A stretch of 58,959 nt of DNA from Actinomycetes bacterium (GCA_023264975.1 JAHFUS010000016.1:1-58959); one strand, 5' to 3'; shown: positions 18,508 to 27,852, numbered from the stretch's first letter. Numbers and translations are program-made. Notes: a model not told the origin generated them from the sequence alone.

Positions 18508-19008
18508 ATGGCGGTGCGGCCGGTGCTGCGCGTGCCCGAGCGGGTCCTTTCGGAGCGGGCCCGACCGGTGGGGGAGATCGACGACTCGGCGCGGGCGCTG
18601 GCCGTCGACCTGGTGGACACCATGCGGGCATCGCCCGCGTGCGTCGGCCTGGCTGCGCCCCAGATCGGAGTCGGCCTGCGGGCCTTCGCCATCGACGTCA
18701 CCGGGCATCGCAAGGCCCGTTCGTGCCACGGCGAGGTGGTGCTGTTCGACCCGGAGATCCTGGTGTGCTCGGACCCCGTCCACGGGCGGGAGGGGTGCAT
18801 GAGCGTGCCGGACCTCACCGGGGACGTGGCCCGCTGGACCGAGGTGGTGGTCCGGGGGCTCACGCCTGACGGTGAGGAGCGGGTGCTTCAGACCGACGCC
18901 TTCGAGGCGAGGGCGGTGCAGCACGAGCTCGACCACCTGGACGGCTTGTTGTTCCTCGACCGGGTGAGCTCGGCCGCCGCCGTGTTCCGCCGCAGGATGT
19001 ACCGCTGA
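18508..19008 (+). CDS. def: Peptide deformylase
   Basis: 166 residues, normal length. All three motifs are present: GLAAPQIG (GxGxAAxQ, Gly variation normal), EGCMSVPD with the metal Cys, and VQHELDHLDGLLFLDR with the HExDH zinc/iron ligands. The enzyme removes the formyl group from nascent proteins in the cytoplasm. It stands alone here, not beside fmt. Another deformylase may exist elsewhere. Confidence 0.95.
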   Translation: MAVRPVLRVPERVLSERARPVGEIDDSARALAVDLVDTMRASPACVGLAAPQIGVGLRAFAIDVTGHRKARSCHGEVVLFDPEILVCSDPVHGREGCMSVPDLTGDVARWTEVVVRGLTPDGEERVLQTDAFEARAVQHELDHLDGLLFLDRVSSAAAVFRRRMYR

Positions 19009-19038
19009 TCGCGGTATCCGGTCCTCTACGCTGACTCA

Positions 19039-19665
19039 GTGCCTTTCCCCCGAAAGCTGTTGAACGAGGGCGAGGACGTGGTCCTCGACCTGCATCCGCA
19101 CTGGCGGTATTTCGCCGGGCCGGTGGCCGCCGTCGTGGCGGCCTGCGTGGCCGCCATCGCCCTGCGGAACCAGGACGACGGCGTCGGCCGTTTCTTCTTC
19201 ATGGCCGCCCTCGTACTCGTCCTGGCCGCGCTCGTGTGGATGGGTATCACCTACGCCAAGTGGAGCACCACCAACGTGGTGGTCACCACGGACCGGCTGA
19301 TCCACCGGGAGGGCGTCCTCGGCAAGCGGGGAAAGGAGATCCCCCTCGAGCGGGTGAACGACATCAGCGTCCACCAGACCTTCTTCGAGCGGCTCATCGG
19401 GGCGGGCGACGTCACCGTCGAGTCCGGCGGCGAGCGGGGCCAGCAGCGGTTCGTCGACATCGGCAAGCCGTTCATCGTCCAGAACGTGATCTACGTGGAG
19501 ATGGAGCGGGCCAAGGCCCGTGACGCCGGCCGGACGGGCGGCGGTGGCCAACGCGAACTGTCGATTCCCGAGCAGCTCGAGAAGCTCGACGACCTGCGCC
19601 AGCGGGGGATCATCTCCCAGGCCGAGTTCGACGCCAAGAAGACCCAGCTGCTCGAACGGATGTAG
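19039..19665 (+). CDS. Membrane protein with PH (DUF304) and SHOCT domains
   Basis: 208 residues. Two membrane segments lie at about 30-48 and 57-75, then a bacterial PH domain (VVTTDRLIHREGVLGKRGKE and IPLERVNDISVHQTFFERLI). The C-terminus has a SHOCT segment: IPEQLEKLDDLRQRGIISQAE with EFDAKKTQLLERM. Function unknown; SHOCT segments are short C-terminal helices seen on many membrane proteins. It lies upstream of recA, separated by recA's regulatory region. Confidence 0.85.
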   Translation: MPFPRKLLNEGEDVVLDLHPHWRYFAGPVAAVVAACVAAIALRNQDDGVGRFFFMAALVLVLAALVWMGITYAKWSTTNVVVTTDRLIHREGVLGKRGKEIPLERVNDISVHQTFFERLIGAGDVTVESGGERGQQRFVDIGKPFIVQNVIYVEMERAKARDAGRTGGGGQRELSIPEQLEKLDDLRQRGIISQAEFDAKKTQLLERM

Positions 19666-19763
19666 TCCTTCGGGCGCAGGCGCCGCGGGATCTCAGGGAG
19701 CTCGGCGTCGAGCCCGGCCGGCGTCCGCTTCCGCGGTCGGGGCGGCGGTGATCCCGAGGGTCC

Positions 19764-19792
19764 TTGTTCGAACGCCTGTTCGCAATTACACT
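19764..19792 (+). promoter_or_regulatory. Probable recA promoter
   Basis: TTGTTC (19764-19769) and TACACT (19787-19792) with a 17-bp spacer resemble a sigma-70 type promoter. The LexA box lies in the spacer, so LexA would block RNA polymerase. An inverted repeat ACACTGAC (19788-19795) / GTCAGTGT (19810-19817) overlaps the minus-10 and early leader and could form a hairpin or bind another protein. Confidence 0.6.
19769..19782. promoter_or_regulatory. LexA box (SOS box) of recA
   Basis: CGAACGCCTGTTCG is a perfect match to the actinobacterial LexA consensus CGAAC-N4-GTTCG, 97 bases before the recA start. Identical symmetry is found beside lexA in this window (39512 and 39538). Confidence 0.93.
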
Positions 19793-19878
19793 GACGGAAC
19801 TTCGACGATGTCAGTGTCACACCCTTTCCGTAGGGTGACCTTCGACCAGAACGGACGACCAGGATGAGGGGAGCACCG

Positions 19879-22242
19879 ATGGAGCGGGACACCGCACTCG
19901 ACGTGGCACTGGGGCAGATCGACAAGCAGTTCGGGAAGGGCTCGGTCATGCGGATGGGCGACCGTCCGAACATGGCCATCAAGGCCATCCCCACGGGGGC
20001 CATGGCCCTCGACCTCGCCCTCGGGGTGGGCGGCCTGCCCCGCGGGCGCATCGTGGAGATCTACGGCCCCGAGTCGTCGGGCAAGTCCACCCTCGCCATG
20101 CACGTGGTCGCCGAGGCCCAGCGCAACGGCGGCATCTGCGCCTACATCGACGCCGAGCACGCCATGGACCCGGTGTACGCCAACGCCATCGGCGTCAACA
20201 TCGACGACCTGCTCATCTCCCAGCCCGACACGGGGGAGCAGGCCCTCGAGATCTCCGACATGCTCATCCGCTCCGGCGCCCTCGACGTGCTGGTGATCGA
20301 CTCGGTCGCCGCCCTCACGCCCCGGGCCGAGATCGAGGGCGAGATGGGCGACACCCACGTCGGCCTCCAGGCCCGCCTCATGTCGCAGGCCCTGCGCAAG
20401 CTCACCGGCACGCTGAGCCGCTCCGACACCATCGCCATCTTCATCAACCAGCTGCGGGAAAAAATTGGTGTGATTTATGGCTCGCCTGAGGTGACCCCCG
20501 GCGGTCGGGCGCTGAAGTTCTACAGCTCGGTCCGGCTCGACATCCGCCGCATCGAGTCCATCAAGGACGGCGGCGAGGTCGTCGGCAGCCGTACCCGGGT
20601 GAAGGTCGTGAAGAACAAGTGTGTCGCCGCCGGCACCACCGTGTTCGATCCCACCACCGGCCGCACCCACCGCATCGAGGACATCGTCGACAAGGGCGAG
20701 GGAACCTCGGTGGTGGCGGCCGACAAGCTCGGCCAGCTCCACATGCGCCCGATCGTGGGCCGCATGGACCAGGGTGAGCACGAGGTCATCGGCCTCCACC
20801 TCCGGGACGGCACAGCCCTGTGGGCCACCGCCGATCACAAGATTCTCACCGACCGCGGGTGGCACAAGGCGGGTGAGCTCACCACCGCCGACCGGGTGGC
20901 TCGGCCCCGCACCGCAGTCGGCTTCGGCGACCAGCAGCCGGTGCCGCCCGACCACGCCCGCCTGCTCGGCTATCTCATCGGCGACGGCTATGTGGGCGGC
21001 AAGACGCCGATCACGTTCGTCAACGTCGAAGGGCCGCTGGTGGACGACGCCAACGCCATCGCCGCCACGCTCGGGTGCGACGCCCATCAACGGGGCATCG
21101 AAGCCAGCTTCTCGCACCGCAAGGGCGAGGCCAACGGCCTGCTTGCGTTGGCCAGGTGGGCGGAGATCTGGGGCCACCTGGCCCCCACCAAGCGCATCCC
21201 GGCGCCGTTCTTCGCTCCCGACGTGTCGGCGGAGGTCGTCGCCAACCTGCTGTTCGGCCTGTTCGAGACCGACGGATGGGTCAGCCGCGAGCAGACCGGC
21301 GGGATTCGGGTCGGGTACTGCACCGCCTCCGAGGAGTTGGCCCGGCAGCTCCACTGGCTGCTGCTCCGGTGGGGCATCGGCAGCTCGGTGCGGGTCTACG
21401 ACCCGAAGGCCAAGCGGCCGAGCGTCATCAGTGGGCGCCTGGTGCACGGCAAGTTGCCGTGCTGGGAGGTCCGGGTGAGCGGCATCGACAACATCGCCGC
21501 CTTCGCCGAAGCCGTGCCCATGTGGGGCCCGAGGGGGCAGAAGCTCACCACCGAGCTGGGCAACCCCGAGCTGCGTAAGCACCGCGGCTCGCAGCTGGGA
21601 TATGTGCCGGCGGCGCAGTCCGTGCCGGTGCTGGCGTACCTGCGGGGCCTCGGGGTCACGCCGCAGGCAGCCTCCCAGCTGCTCGGTGAGGGCACCGAGC
21701 GGGCCGGCGGGTCACTACAGGCCGTTCTCGGGTCGCCGCGCCTGCGGCGTGACCGGCTGCAGCTGCTGGCCGATGCCCTCGACAGCGAGTTCCTCCGGGG
21801 CGTGCTGGCCGAGGACCTCTGGTACGACCGCATCGTCGCCATCAGCCCGGCGGAGTGGCGGCCCATCTACGACATCGAGGTCGACGACCTCCACACGTTC
21901 GTGGCCAACGACATCGTGGTGTCGAACTGTGCACCGCCTTTCAAGCAGTGCGAGTTCGATATCGGGTTCGGCAAGGGGATCAGCCGCGAGGGCTCGCTCA
22001 TCGACGTGGGAGCCAGCGTGGGCATCGTGAAGAAGTCGGGCGCCTGGTACACCTACGAGGGCGAGCAGCTGGGTCAGGGGCGGGAGAACGCCAAGCAGTT
22101 CCTGATCGAGCATCCCGAGATCATGGTGGAGCTCGACGACCGGATCCGCCGCCAGGTGGGCCTGGTCCCGGGCGCCGAGGCGGCGGCCGATGACGCACTG
22201 GGCCAGCCGGGCGACGACGACCCCATCCTCTTGAACGACTGA
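19879..22242 (+). CDS. recA: RecA recombinase precursor containing an intein
   Basis: 787 residues as encoded. RecA binds single-stranded DNA and ATP, drives strand exchange and triggers LexA self-cleavage. Walker A is GPESSGKST, Walker [13 protein letters not shown], and [11 protein letters not shown] marks loop L1/L2 context. The RecA sequence breaks after VKVVKNK, where the intein starts, and resumes [17 protein letters not shown]. Removing it gives 247 + 104 = 351 residues, standard for RecA. I chose the ATG at 19879, preceded by AGGGGAG; an ATG at 19864 would add five residues. It is controlled by a LexA box. recX is not next door. Confidence 0.97.
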   Translation: MERDTALDVALGQIDKQFGKGSVMRMGDRPNMAIKAIPTGAMALDLALGVGGLPRGRIVEIYGPESSGKSTLAMHVVAEAQRNGGICAYIDAEHAMDPVYANAIGVNIDDLLISQPDTGEQALEISDMLIRSGALDVLVIDSVAALTPRAEIEGEMGDTHVGLQARLMSQALRKLTGTLSRSDTIAIFINQLREKIGVIYGSPEVTPGGRALKFYSSVRLDIRRIESIKDGGEVVGSRTRVKVVKNKCVAAGTTVFDPTTGRTHRIEDIVDKGEGTSVVAADKLGQLHMRPIVGRMDQGEHEVIGLHLRDGTALWATADHKILTDRGWHKAGELTTADRVARPRTAVGFGDQQPVPPDHARLLGYLIGDGYVGGKTPITFVNVEGPLVDDANAIAATLGCDAHQRGIEASFSHRKGEANGLLALARWAEIWGHLAPTKRIPAPFFAPDVSAEVVANLLFGLFETDGWVSREQTGGIRVGYCTASEELARQLHWLLLRWGIGSSVRVYDPKAKRPSVISGRLVHGKLPCWEVRVSGIDNIAAFAEAVPMWGPRGQKLTTELGNPELRKHRGSQLGYVPAAQSVPVLAYLRGLGVTPQAASQLLGEGTERAGGSLQAVLGSPRLRRDRLQLLADALDSEFLRGVLAEDLWYDRIVAISPAEWRPIYDIEVDDLHTFVANDIVVSNCAPPFKQCEFDIGFGKGISREGSLIDVGASVGIVKKSGAWYTYEGEQLGQGRENAKQFLIEHPEIMVELDDRIRRQVGLVPGAEAAADDALGQPGDDDPILLND
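20620..21927 (+). mobile_element. RecA intein with LAGLIDADG homing endonuclease domain
   Basis: 436 residues inserted in frame after KNK, the same site as the Mycobacterium tuberculosis RecA intein (about 440 residues). Block A begins [20 protein letters not shown] (Cys1), block B is [18 protein letters not shown] with the TxxH His, and the endonuclease motifs are [10 protein letters not shown] and [11 protein letters not shown]. Block F is [18 protein letters not shown] and block G ends VVSN before the +1 Cys of the C-extein. The residue before the terminal Asn is Ser, where most inteins have His. The endonuclease motifs keep an acidic residue each (GDG, TDG), so cutting activity may persist. 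Confidence 0.95.
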
Positions 22243-22369
22243 TCGGCCGGGGCGGGCGCTGACGGCGGCGCGCCGGTTCCGTCGGTGGGGGCAGAGGAAC
22301 GCCGTCCCCGCCCGTCGAACTTGTTCGTGAGGGCCGCCCCGCACCGGGCGGCGACTGGGGGTCCGCGCC

Positions 22370-22816
22370 ATGGACGTTCTCAAGGTGAGCAGCAGGTCCA
22401 ATCCCAATTCGTGCGCCGGCGCCCTTGCGGGAGTGATCAGCCATGAGGGGATGGCAGAGATGCAGGTCGTCGGCGCGGGCGCGCTCAACCAGGCCGTCAA
22501 GGCCATTGCCATCGCCCGCGGGTTCCTGGTGTCGTCCGGCCTCGACCTGGTGTGCGTGCCGATGTTCGCCGACATCGAGATCGACGGGCAGAGCCGGACG
22601 GCCATCCGCCTGCTGGTGGAGGACCGGGACCATCGGCACCCGCCTGCCGCAGTGGTGGCTGCCGGCGCTCTGGCGGGGGCCCGGTCCGACCGGCATGCCG
22701 GCGAGGGCGATGGGGCCGTTGCGACCCGGCAGGAGCCTGCGCGTGCCGAGCGGGCGGTCCTGCCGACTGGTACCGGGTCCACCGACGCCATTCTCCTGGC
22801 CGACGTCCTTCCCTGA
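22370..22816 (+). CDS. spoVS: SpoVS-like protein
   Basis: 148 residues. The first 86 residues match stage V sporulation protein S: MDVLKVSSRSNPNSCAGALA, VVGAGALNQAVKAIAIARGF and LVCVPMFADIEIDGQSRTAI. SpoVS is a small Alba-like, probably nucleic-acid-binding protein found in spore formers and in non-sporulating groups such as Thermus. The remaining 60 residues are an Ala/Arg-rich tail beyond the usual 86-residue length and may be disordered. It lies 127 bases after recA. Confidence 0.85.
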   Translation: MDVLKVSSRSNPNSCAGALAGVISHEGMAEMQVVGAGALNQAVKAIAIARGFLVSSGLDLVCVPMFADIEIDGQSRTAIRLLVEDRDHRHPPAAVVAAGALAGARSDRHAGEGDGAVATRQEPARAERAVLPTGTGSTDAILLADVLP

Positions 22817-22879
22817 CGGCGCGGCCTCCTGGTGGCGACCCGACGTTCCTGGCCGGCGCCGGCGCCGGCGCCCGCAGCC

Positions 22880-25054
22880 TCAGCTGCTGAGCAGGCCGGC
22901 GGGGGTCGGGGAGGCCACCGGCGACGGCGGGAGCTGGGGGGCGGTGTTGTTGGCGTCGAGGAATGACTCCATGGCGTCGGCCCGCAGTGGGCGTGTGTAC
23001 CAGTAGCCCTGGCCCATGTCGGCGCCCATGGCCAGGAGCTCGGCCGCCTGCTCCGGATGTTCGATGCCCTCCGCCACGGTCTGCAGGTTGAAGGTGCGGG
23101 CCAACTTCACCACGGCGCGTGCGACAGCCGACTGCTCGGGGCCGTGGGTGACGCCGACCACGAACGACTTGTCGATCTTGAGGATGTCGATAGGCAGGGA
23201 TCGCAGGTAGCTCAAGGACGAGTAGCCGGTGCCGAAGTCGTCGACGGCGAGCTTCAGTCCCAGCTCTTTGAGTCGACCCAGCTTCGCCACGGTGGCCGTG
23301 AAGTCGTTCATGAACAGGCTCTCGGTGATCTCGAGGGTGAGGAGGCTGCCGTCCAGGCCCGAGCCGGCGAGGGCGTGGACGACCTCGTCGTAGAAGTCGG
23401 GGTGCTCGATCTGGCGCACCGAGGTGTTGACGCAGATGCGCAGCGGCTTGTCGGCGGGGTACCGGCGGTGCCACCGGCGGGCCTGATGGCATGCCTGCTC
23501 GAGGATGTGGCGGCCGAGCTCATTGATGTAGCCGCTGTCCTCGGCCACCGGGATGAAGTCGAGGGGCAGGAGGAGGCCCCGCTCGGGATGTTCCCAACGC
23601 ACCAGCACCTCGGCCGCCGTCACCTGGCCGGTGGCCAGGTCGACGATGGGCTGGTACGCCAGGTACACCTCGTCGCGGCCGACGGCCCGCCGCAGGTCTG
23701 CCTCCAGGTCCAGCCGGCGCATGGCGGCCTGGTGCATCTCGGGCTCGAAGACCCGGAACTGGCCCTTGCCCGCTCTTTTGGCCGTGTACATGGCGGTGTC
23801 GGCGTTGCGCAGGAGGGCGTCGGAGTCCTGGCCCACCTCGGACAGGGCGATGCCGATGCTTCCCGTGAGCACGACTTCCCTGCCCTGCACCACGATTGGT
23901 GCCAGCAGCACATCGAGGATGCGCCTGGCCAGCACGCCCGTGTCGATCTGCGAGGTGTTCTCCAGGAGCACGGCGAATTCGTCACCGCCGAGACGGGCGG
24001 CGGTGTCGCCCGGCCTCATCCAGCGCAGGAGGCGATTGCCGACCTCGGCCAGCACCTCGTCGCCGGCGGCGTGGCCCAGGCTGTCGTTGATCGTCTTGAA
24101 ACCATCGAGGTCGACGAACAGGACGGCATGCGGACGGGCGGCGGTCCGCCGTAGCCGGGCCAGCGCCTTGTCCACGTGCTCGCGGAACAACGCCCGGTTG
24201 GACAGTCCCGTCAGCGGGTCGTAGAGCGCGCGCCGCATCAGGCTCTCCTCGTGTGCCTTGCGGTCGCTCACGTCCCGGATGTTCAGCACCCGTCCCACCA
24301 CGCCAGGGTCGTCCCCGAGGTCGATGGCGGTGATCTCGGTCGGTACCCAATGGCCGTGGAGGTGTGACAGCCGCACCTCCTCGTACGATCGCACGCCCGC
24401 TTCGACCCGCCTGGTGCGCAGCTCGTCCAGCCGGGCCCGGTCCTCGGGGTGCACCAGGGCGGCCAGGCTCCTTCCCGCCATCCAGGCCGCCGGCCGTCCG
24501 AGCATGACGTCGGCCGACGGCGACGCATGGACGACGTTGCCGTCCGGGTCGACGGCCATGGTGACGTCCGGGGAGCGCTGCTCCACGGCCAGGGCGCGCC
24601 GGTTGCTCTCGACCTCGGCGACGAGGGCCTGCACCGCGTCCACCAGCGCGGTCAGGTCCTGGGGAGCAGCCGGCGTGGCTCTGTGGGCCAGGCCGAGTAC
24701 GGCCCGGTCACCTGCCACCACGTGGGTGGCCAGCTGCTCCAGGCGGTCGAGGGGGACCACGACGCGTCGACGGACGGTGACCGCCGACGCGACGGCCAGG
24801 GTGACGGCCGTGACGGCGGTCTCGACTGCCAGTGGGCCGGCCCAGCGACCGGCGTGCGACGGCGTCCCCCCTGCGATCCAGATGGCCGCCACCACCAGTG
24901 CGATGGCGGACAGCACGCCGAGAGCGACGACCGGGACGTAGACCACAGCTCCGGCCTGGCGGGCACCCCGGTGCCGGATGACACCGACGCCGGCGCCACA
25001 CGCGGCGGAAGTGGCCGAACCGGTCCACAGGCGGGTCTTCACGTCCTCCTTCAT
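22880..25054 (-). CDS. Membrane PAS-GGDEF-EAL cyclic-di-GMP protein
   Basis: 724 residues. Two membrane segments at about 35-60 and 70-95, then a PAS domain (VTMAVDPDGNVVHASPSADV to LNIRDVSDRKAHEE), a GGDEF domain with intact RLGGDEFAVLLEN, and an EAL domain with AYQPIVDLATGQ, EVLVRW in place of EALxRW, and AVDDFGTGYSSLSYLRSLPI. The first makes cyclic-di-GMP and the second degrades it; both active-site motifs look usable, since EVL is a common active variant. The ATG at 25054 follows GGGGCGGACCG and avoids overlap with the divergent hydrogenase gene. Confidence 0.92.
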   Translation of the reverse strand: MKEDVKTRLWTGSATSAACGAGVGVIRHRGARQAGAVVYVPVVALGVLSAIALVVAAIWIAGGTPSHAGRWAGPLAVETAVTAVTLAVASAVTVRRRVVVPLDRLEQLATHVVAGDRAVLGLAHRATPAAPQDLTALVDAVQALVAEVESNRRALAVEQRSPDVTMAVDPDGNVVHASPSADVMLGRPAAWMAGRSLAALVHPEDRARLDELRTRRVEAGVRSYEEVRLSHLHGHWVPTEITAIDLGDDPGVVGRVLNIRDVSDRKAHEESLMRRALYDPLTGLSNRALFREHVDKALARLRRTAARPHAVLFVDLDGFKTINDSLGHAAGDEVLAEVGNRLLRWMRPGDTAARLGGDEFAVLLENTSQIDTGVLARRILDVLLAPIVVQGREVVLTGSIGIALSEVGQDSDALLRNADTAMYTAKRAGKGQFRVFEPEMHQAAMRRLDLEADLRRAVGRDEVYLAYQPIVDLATGQVTAAEVLVRWEHPERGLLLPLDFIPVAEDSGYINELGRHILEQACHQARRWHRRYPADKPLRICVNTSVRQIEHPDFYDEVVHALAGSGLDGSLLTLEITESLFMNDFTATVAKLGRLKELGLKLAVDDFGTGYSSLSYLRSLPIDILKIDKSFVVGVTHGPEQSAVARAVVKLARTFNLQTVAEGIEHPEQAAELLAMGADMGQGYWYTRPLRADAMESFLDANNTAPQLPPSPVASPTPAGLLSS

Positions 25055-25136
25055 CGGTCCGCCCCGTCTGGTTGTGAGGGCGACGTGCCAATCGGTCCTG
25101 TGCTCACAGGCCCGTCCAGCCTGCCGATGAAGGTCT

Positions 25137-26363
25137 GTGAAGTTACTCGCGTCCCCGGGGCGCACGGCACCGGACGCGTTCTCGACGGCGGCGCTGCGCA
25201 GCGCATCCACGTCCTACTGGGACGATCCGCTCGCTCTTGGCCCTCTTCGCAAGGTGTACCTGATCTGGCTGGCGGGGGCGTCGTGCGAGGGATGCACGGT
25301 GGCGGCCATCGGGGGCACCCATCCACGGGTGGAGCAGCTGCTGAGCGGCTCGATCCCGGGCCTTCCGAGGGTCGAGCTGATCCATCCGCTGCTGTCCGTC
25401 GAGTCGGGCTCGGCATGGATCGAGAACCTGTTCATGGCCGAGCGGGGCGAGCTGGACGCGCCCTACATCATCACCTGGGAGGGCTCGGTGATGGACGAGT
25501 CCACAGCCGGCTCCGGCTACTGGTACGGCCTCGGCGAGGATCCGCGCACCGGGCGCCAGATCACCAGCCGGGAGTGGCTCGACCGCCTCGCCCCCAAGGC
25601 GGCCGCCGTCATCGCCATCGGCACGTGCGCCTCGTGGGGCGGCATCCCGGCGGCCAGCGGCAACGTCACCGGCGCCACAGGCCTGGGTGAGCATCTGGGC
25701 GCGGTCTACCGGTCGGCAGCCGGCGTCCCCGTGGTGAAGATCCCGGGGTGCGCTCCGCTCGGCGACAACTACACGGAGACGGCGGCCGCCCTGCTGCTGC
25801 ACCTGAACGGCCTGGCGCCGCTGCCCGAGCTCGACGATTCGGGCCGGCCGGCGTGGCTGTTCTCCGAGACGGTGCACAGCACGTGCCCCCGGGCTGGCTA
25901 CTACGACGAAGGCGTGTTCGCCACCGAGGCCGGCGCCGAGACGTGCCTGGTGGAGCTGGGCTGTTGGGGCCCCATCGTCCAGTGCAACATCGCCGAGCGG
26001 GGCGTGATCGACGGCAACGGCGGCTGCATGGCGGTGGGCGGCATCTGCATCGGATGCACCATGCCTGGCTTTCCCGACCGCTTCGCGCCGTTCTACGAGC
26101 GTCCCGACCTCAGGGCGGAGGCGCGGCTGGAGGAGGTCATCCAGCCGGTGGCCGGGGGCTTCCTGGGCCGGATGCGCATGGTGCGAGGCCGCCACCGCCG
26201 GGGCGACGACGCGGCGGCTGCGGCGGCCGGCGGACGTCCGCAGGTGCCGCGCACGGAGGCCGGACCGGCGAAGCGCTTCTACCGGGCCGGCGGGCGCGGC
26301 CGGCAAGAGGAGGCCCTGGCCGGCGAGGCGAAGCTCCCGCAGGTCCCATCCCGCCCTCGGTAG
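25137..26363 (+). CDS. [NiFe]-hydrogenase small subunit
   Basis: 408 residues with the Cys pattern of the iron-sulfur electron-transfer subunit: SCEGCT, IGTCASWGGIPAASGN, IPGCAPLGDNYTET, HSTCPRAGYYDEG, LVELGCWGPIVQCN and GGICIGCTMPGFPDRFAPFY. Together these bind three clusters that carry electrons to or from the large-subunit NiFe site. No Tat signal is seen, suggesting a cytoplasmic or membrane-inner-face enzyme such as the actinobacterial group 1h type (inference). There is no large subunit or hyp gene next to it; miaB follows after 60 bases. Its C-terminal 55 residues are basic and low-complexity. GTG start. Confidence 0.88.
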   Translation: MKLLASPGRTAPDAFSTAALRSASTSYWDDPLALGPLRKVYLIWLAGASCEGCTVAAIGGTHPRVEQLLSGSIPGLPRVELIHPLLSVESGSAWIENLFMAERGELDAPYIITWEGSVMDESTAGSGYWYGLGEDPRTGRQITSREWLDRLAPKAAAVIAIGTCASWGGIPAASGNVTGATGLGEHLGAVYRSAAGVPVVKIPGCAPLGDNYTETAAALLLHLNGLAPLPELDDSGRPAWLFSETVHSTCPRAGYYDEGVFATEAGAETCLVELGCWGPIVQCNIAERGVIDGNGGCMAVGGICIGCTMPGFPDRFAPFYERPDLRAEARLEEVIQPVAGGFLGRMRMVRGRHRRGDDAAAAAAGGRPQVPRTEAGPAKRFYRAGGRGRQEEALAGEAKLPQVPSRPR

Positions 26364-26423
26364 CCGGGCACCCGGCCCTTCGGAGGCGGCCCGCCGGCGA
26401 GGCGGCGCGAGAATGGGCGTCGA

Positions 26424-27794
26424 ATGGCCCGCACGTACCTGATCCGCACCTTCGGGTGCCAGATGAACGAGCACGACTCCGAGCGCATCGCCGGGCTGCT
26501 CGAGTCCGACGGCATGGAGGCCACCGACGACCTCGAGTCGGCCGACGTCGTCGTGCTCAACACGTGCTGCATCCGCGAGAACGCCGACAACAAGCTCTAC
26601 GGCCACCTCGGCCATCTCAAGTCCCTGAAGGACCGCAACCCGGGCCTGCAGATCGCGGTGGCCGGCTGCCTGGCCCAGAAGGACCGCGAGATGATCCAGC
26701 AGCGGGCGCCGCACGCCGACGTGGTGTTCGGCACCCACAACGTGGCCTCCGCCGTCACGCTCCTGGACCGGGCCCGGGCCGAGGGCCCGGTGATGGAGAT
26801 CCTGGAGGAGTCCGAGGCGTTCCCCTCGGCGCTGCCCGCCCGCCGGGATGTCCCGTGGGCGGCCTGGGTCACCATCCAGATCGGCTGTGACAACGCCTGC
26901 GCCTTTTGCATCGTGCCGTCCGTGCGCGGCCGCGAGATCAGCCGGGCGCCCGGCGAGGTCGTGGCCGAGGTCGAGCGCCTGGCCACCGCCGGCACGATCG
27001 AGGTCACCCTCCTCGGCCAGAACGTGAACTCCTATGGCCGGGACATCACCAGGCGCGGGCCGCTGTTCTCCTCGCTGCTGCGGTCAGTGGGCGCGGTCGA
27101 CGGCATCCGCCGCGTGCGCTGGACCAGCCCCCATCCGAAGGACCTGCGCCCGGAGACGATCGACGCCATGGCCGAGGTGCCGGCGGTGTGCGAGCACCTG
27201 CACCTCCCGCTGCAGTCGGGCAGCGACCGCATCCTGGCCGCCATGCACCGGGGCTACACGGCTGAGCGTTACCTCCAGAAGCTGGCCTCCGCCCGGGCGT
27301 CCGTGCCCGACCTGGCCGTCACCACCGACATCATCGTGGGGTTCCCCGGCGAGACCGACGACGACTTCGCCGCCACCCTCGAGGTCGTGGCCGAAGCGGG
27401 CTACGACAGCGCCTACACCTTTCTCTACTCGCCCCGGACCGGTACGGAGGCAGCCACCCGCACGGCGGATTTCGTGGCGCCCGAGGTGGTGGCCGAGCGT
27501 TTCGACCGCCTCAAGGTCGTGGTGGAACGCTCCGCCCTGGCCCGCCACCAGGCACGCATCGGCCGGGTCGAGGAGGTCGTGGTCGAGGGCTCCAGCCGCA
27601 AGGACGCCTCGGTGCTCACGGGCCGCACCCGTCAGAACAAGCTCCTGCACTTCCCGTCGGCGCCGCTCGGCGCCGGCACGTTCGCCACCGTCAGGGTCAC
27701 CGGCGCGGCACCCCACCACCTGCGAGGCGAGTTGGTCGCGGTCACCGCCCGCCCCCGGCACCGCTCCCGCATCCCGGTGAGCGCCGCCGAGTGA
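26424..27794 (+). CDS. miaB: tRNA-2-methylthio-N6-dimethylallyladenosine synthase
   Basis: 456 residues. The UPF0004 domain has TFGCQMNEHDSERI, VLNTCCIRENADNKLYG and VAGCLAQKDREM, giving the three auxiliary-cluster cysteines; the radical SAM motif is GCDNACAFCIVPSVRGRE (CxxxCxxC). The C-terminal TRAM domain is the part after VEEVVVEG. MiaB adds the methylthio group to i6A37 of tRNAs decoding UNN codons. It lies just upstream of miaA, which makes the i6A that MiaB modifies. Confidence 0.96.
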   Translation: MARTYLIRTFGCQMNEHDSERIAGLLESDGMEATDDLESADVVVLNTCCIRENADNKLYGHLGHLKSLKDRNPGLQIAVAGCLAQKDREMIQQRAPHADVVFGTHNVASAVTLLDRARAEGPVMEILEESEAFPSALPARRDVPWAAWVTIQIGCDNACAFCIVPSVRGREISRAPGEVVAEVERLATAGTIEVTLLGQNVNSYGRDITRRGPLFSSLLRSVGAVDGIRRVRWTSPHPKDLRPETIDAMAEVPAVCEHLHLPLQSGSDRILAAMHRGYTAERYLQKLASARASVPDLAVTTDIIVGFPGETDDDFAATLEVVAEAGYDSAYTFLYSPRTGTEAATRTADFVAPEVVAERFDRLKVVVERSALARHQARIGRVEEVVVEGSSRKDASVLTGRTRQNKLLHFPSAPLGAGTFATVRVTGAAPHHLRGELVAVTARPRHRSRIPVSAAE

Positions 27795-27852
27795 GCGCAA
27801 CGGCCGGAATCAGCGACGCCGGGGCGAGGCCGCCGGTCGGTGTCGGTGGTTC

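Noticed and set aside
19810-19840. GTCAGTG...TAGGGT as a RecA-NDp (ClgR-type) promoter
   Set aside because: The distance between the two words is about 14 bases rather than the 8 of the known promoter; the LexA-overlapping promoter at 19764 fits better.
22316-22329. CGAACTTGTTCG as a LexA box between recA and spoVS
   Set aside because: Spacer between half-sites is 2 bases, not the 4 required by the actinobacterial consensus.
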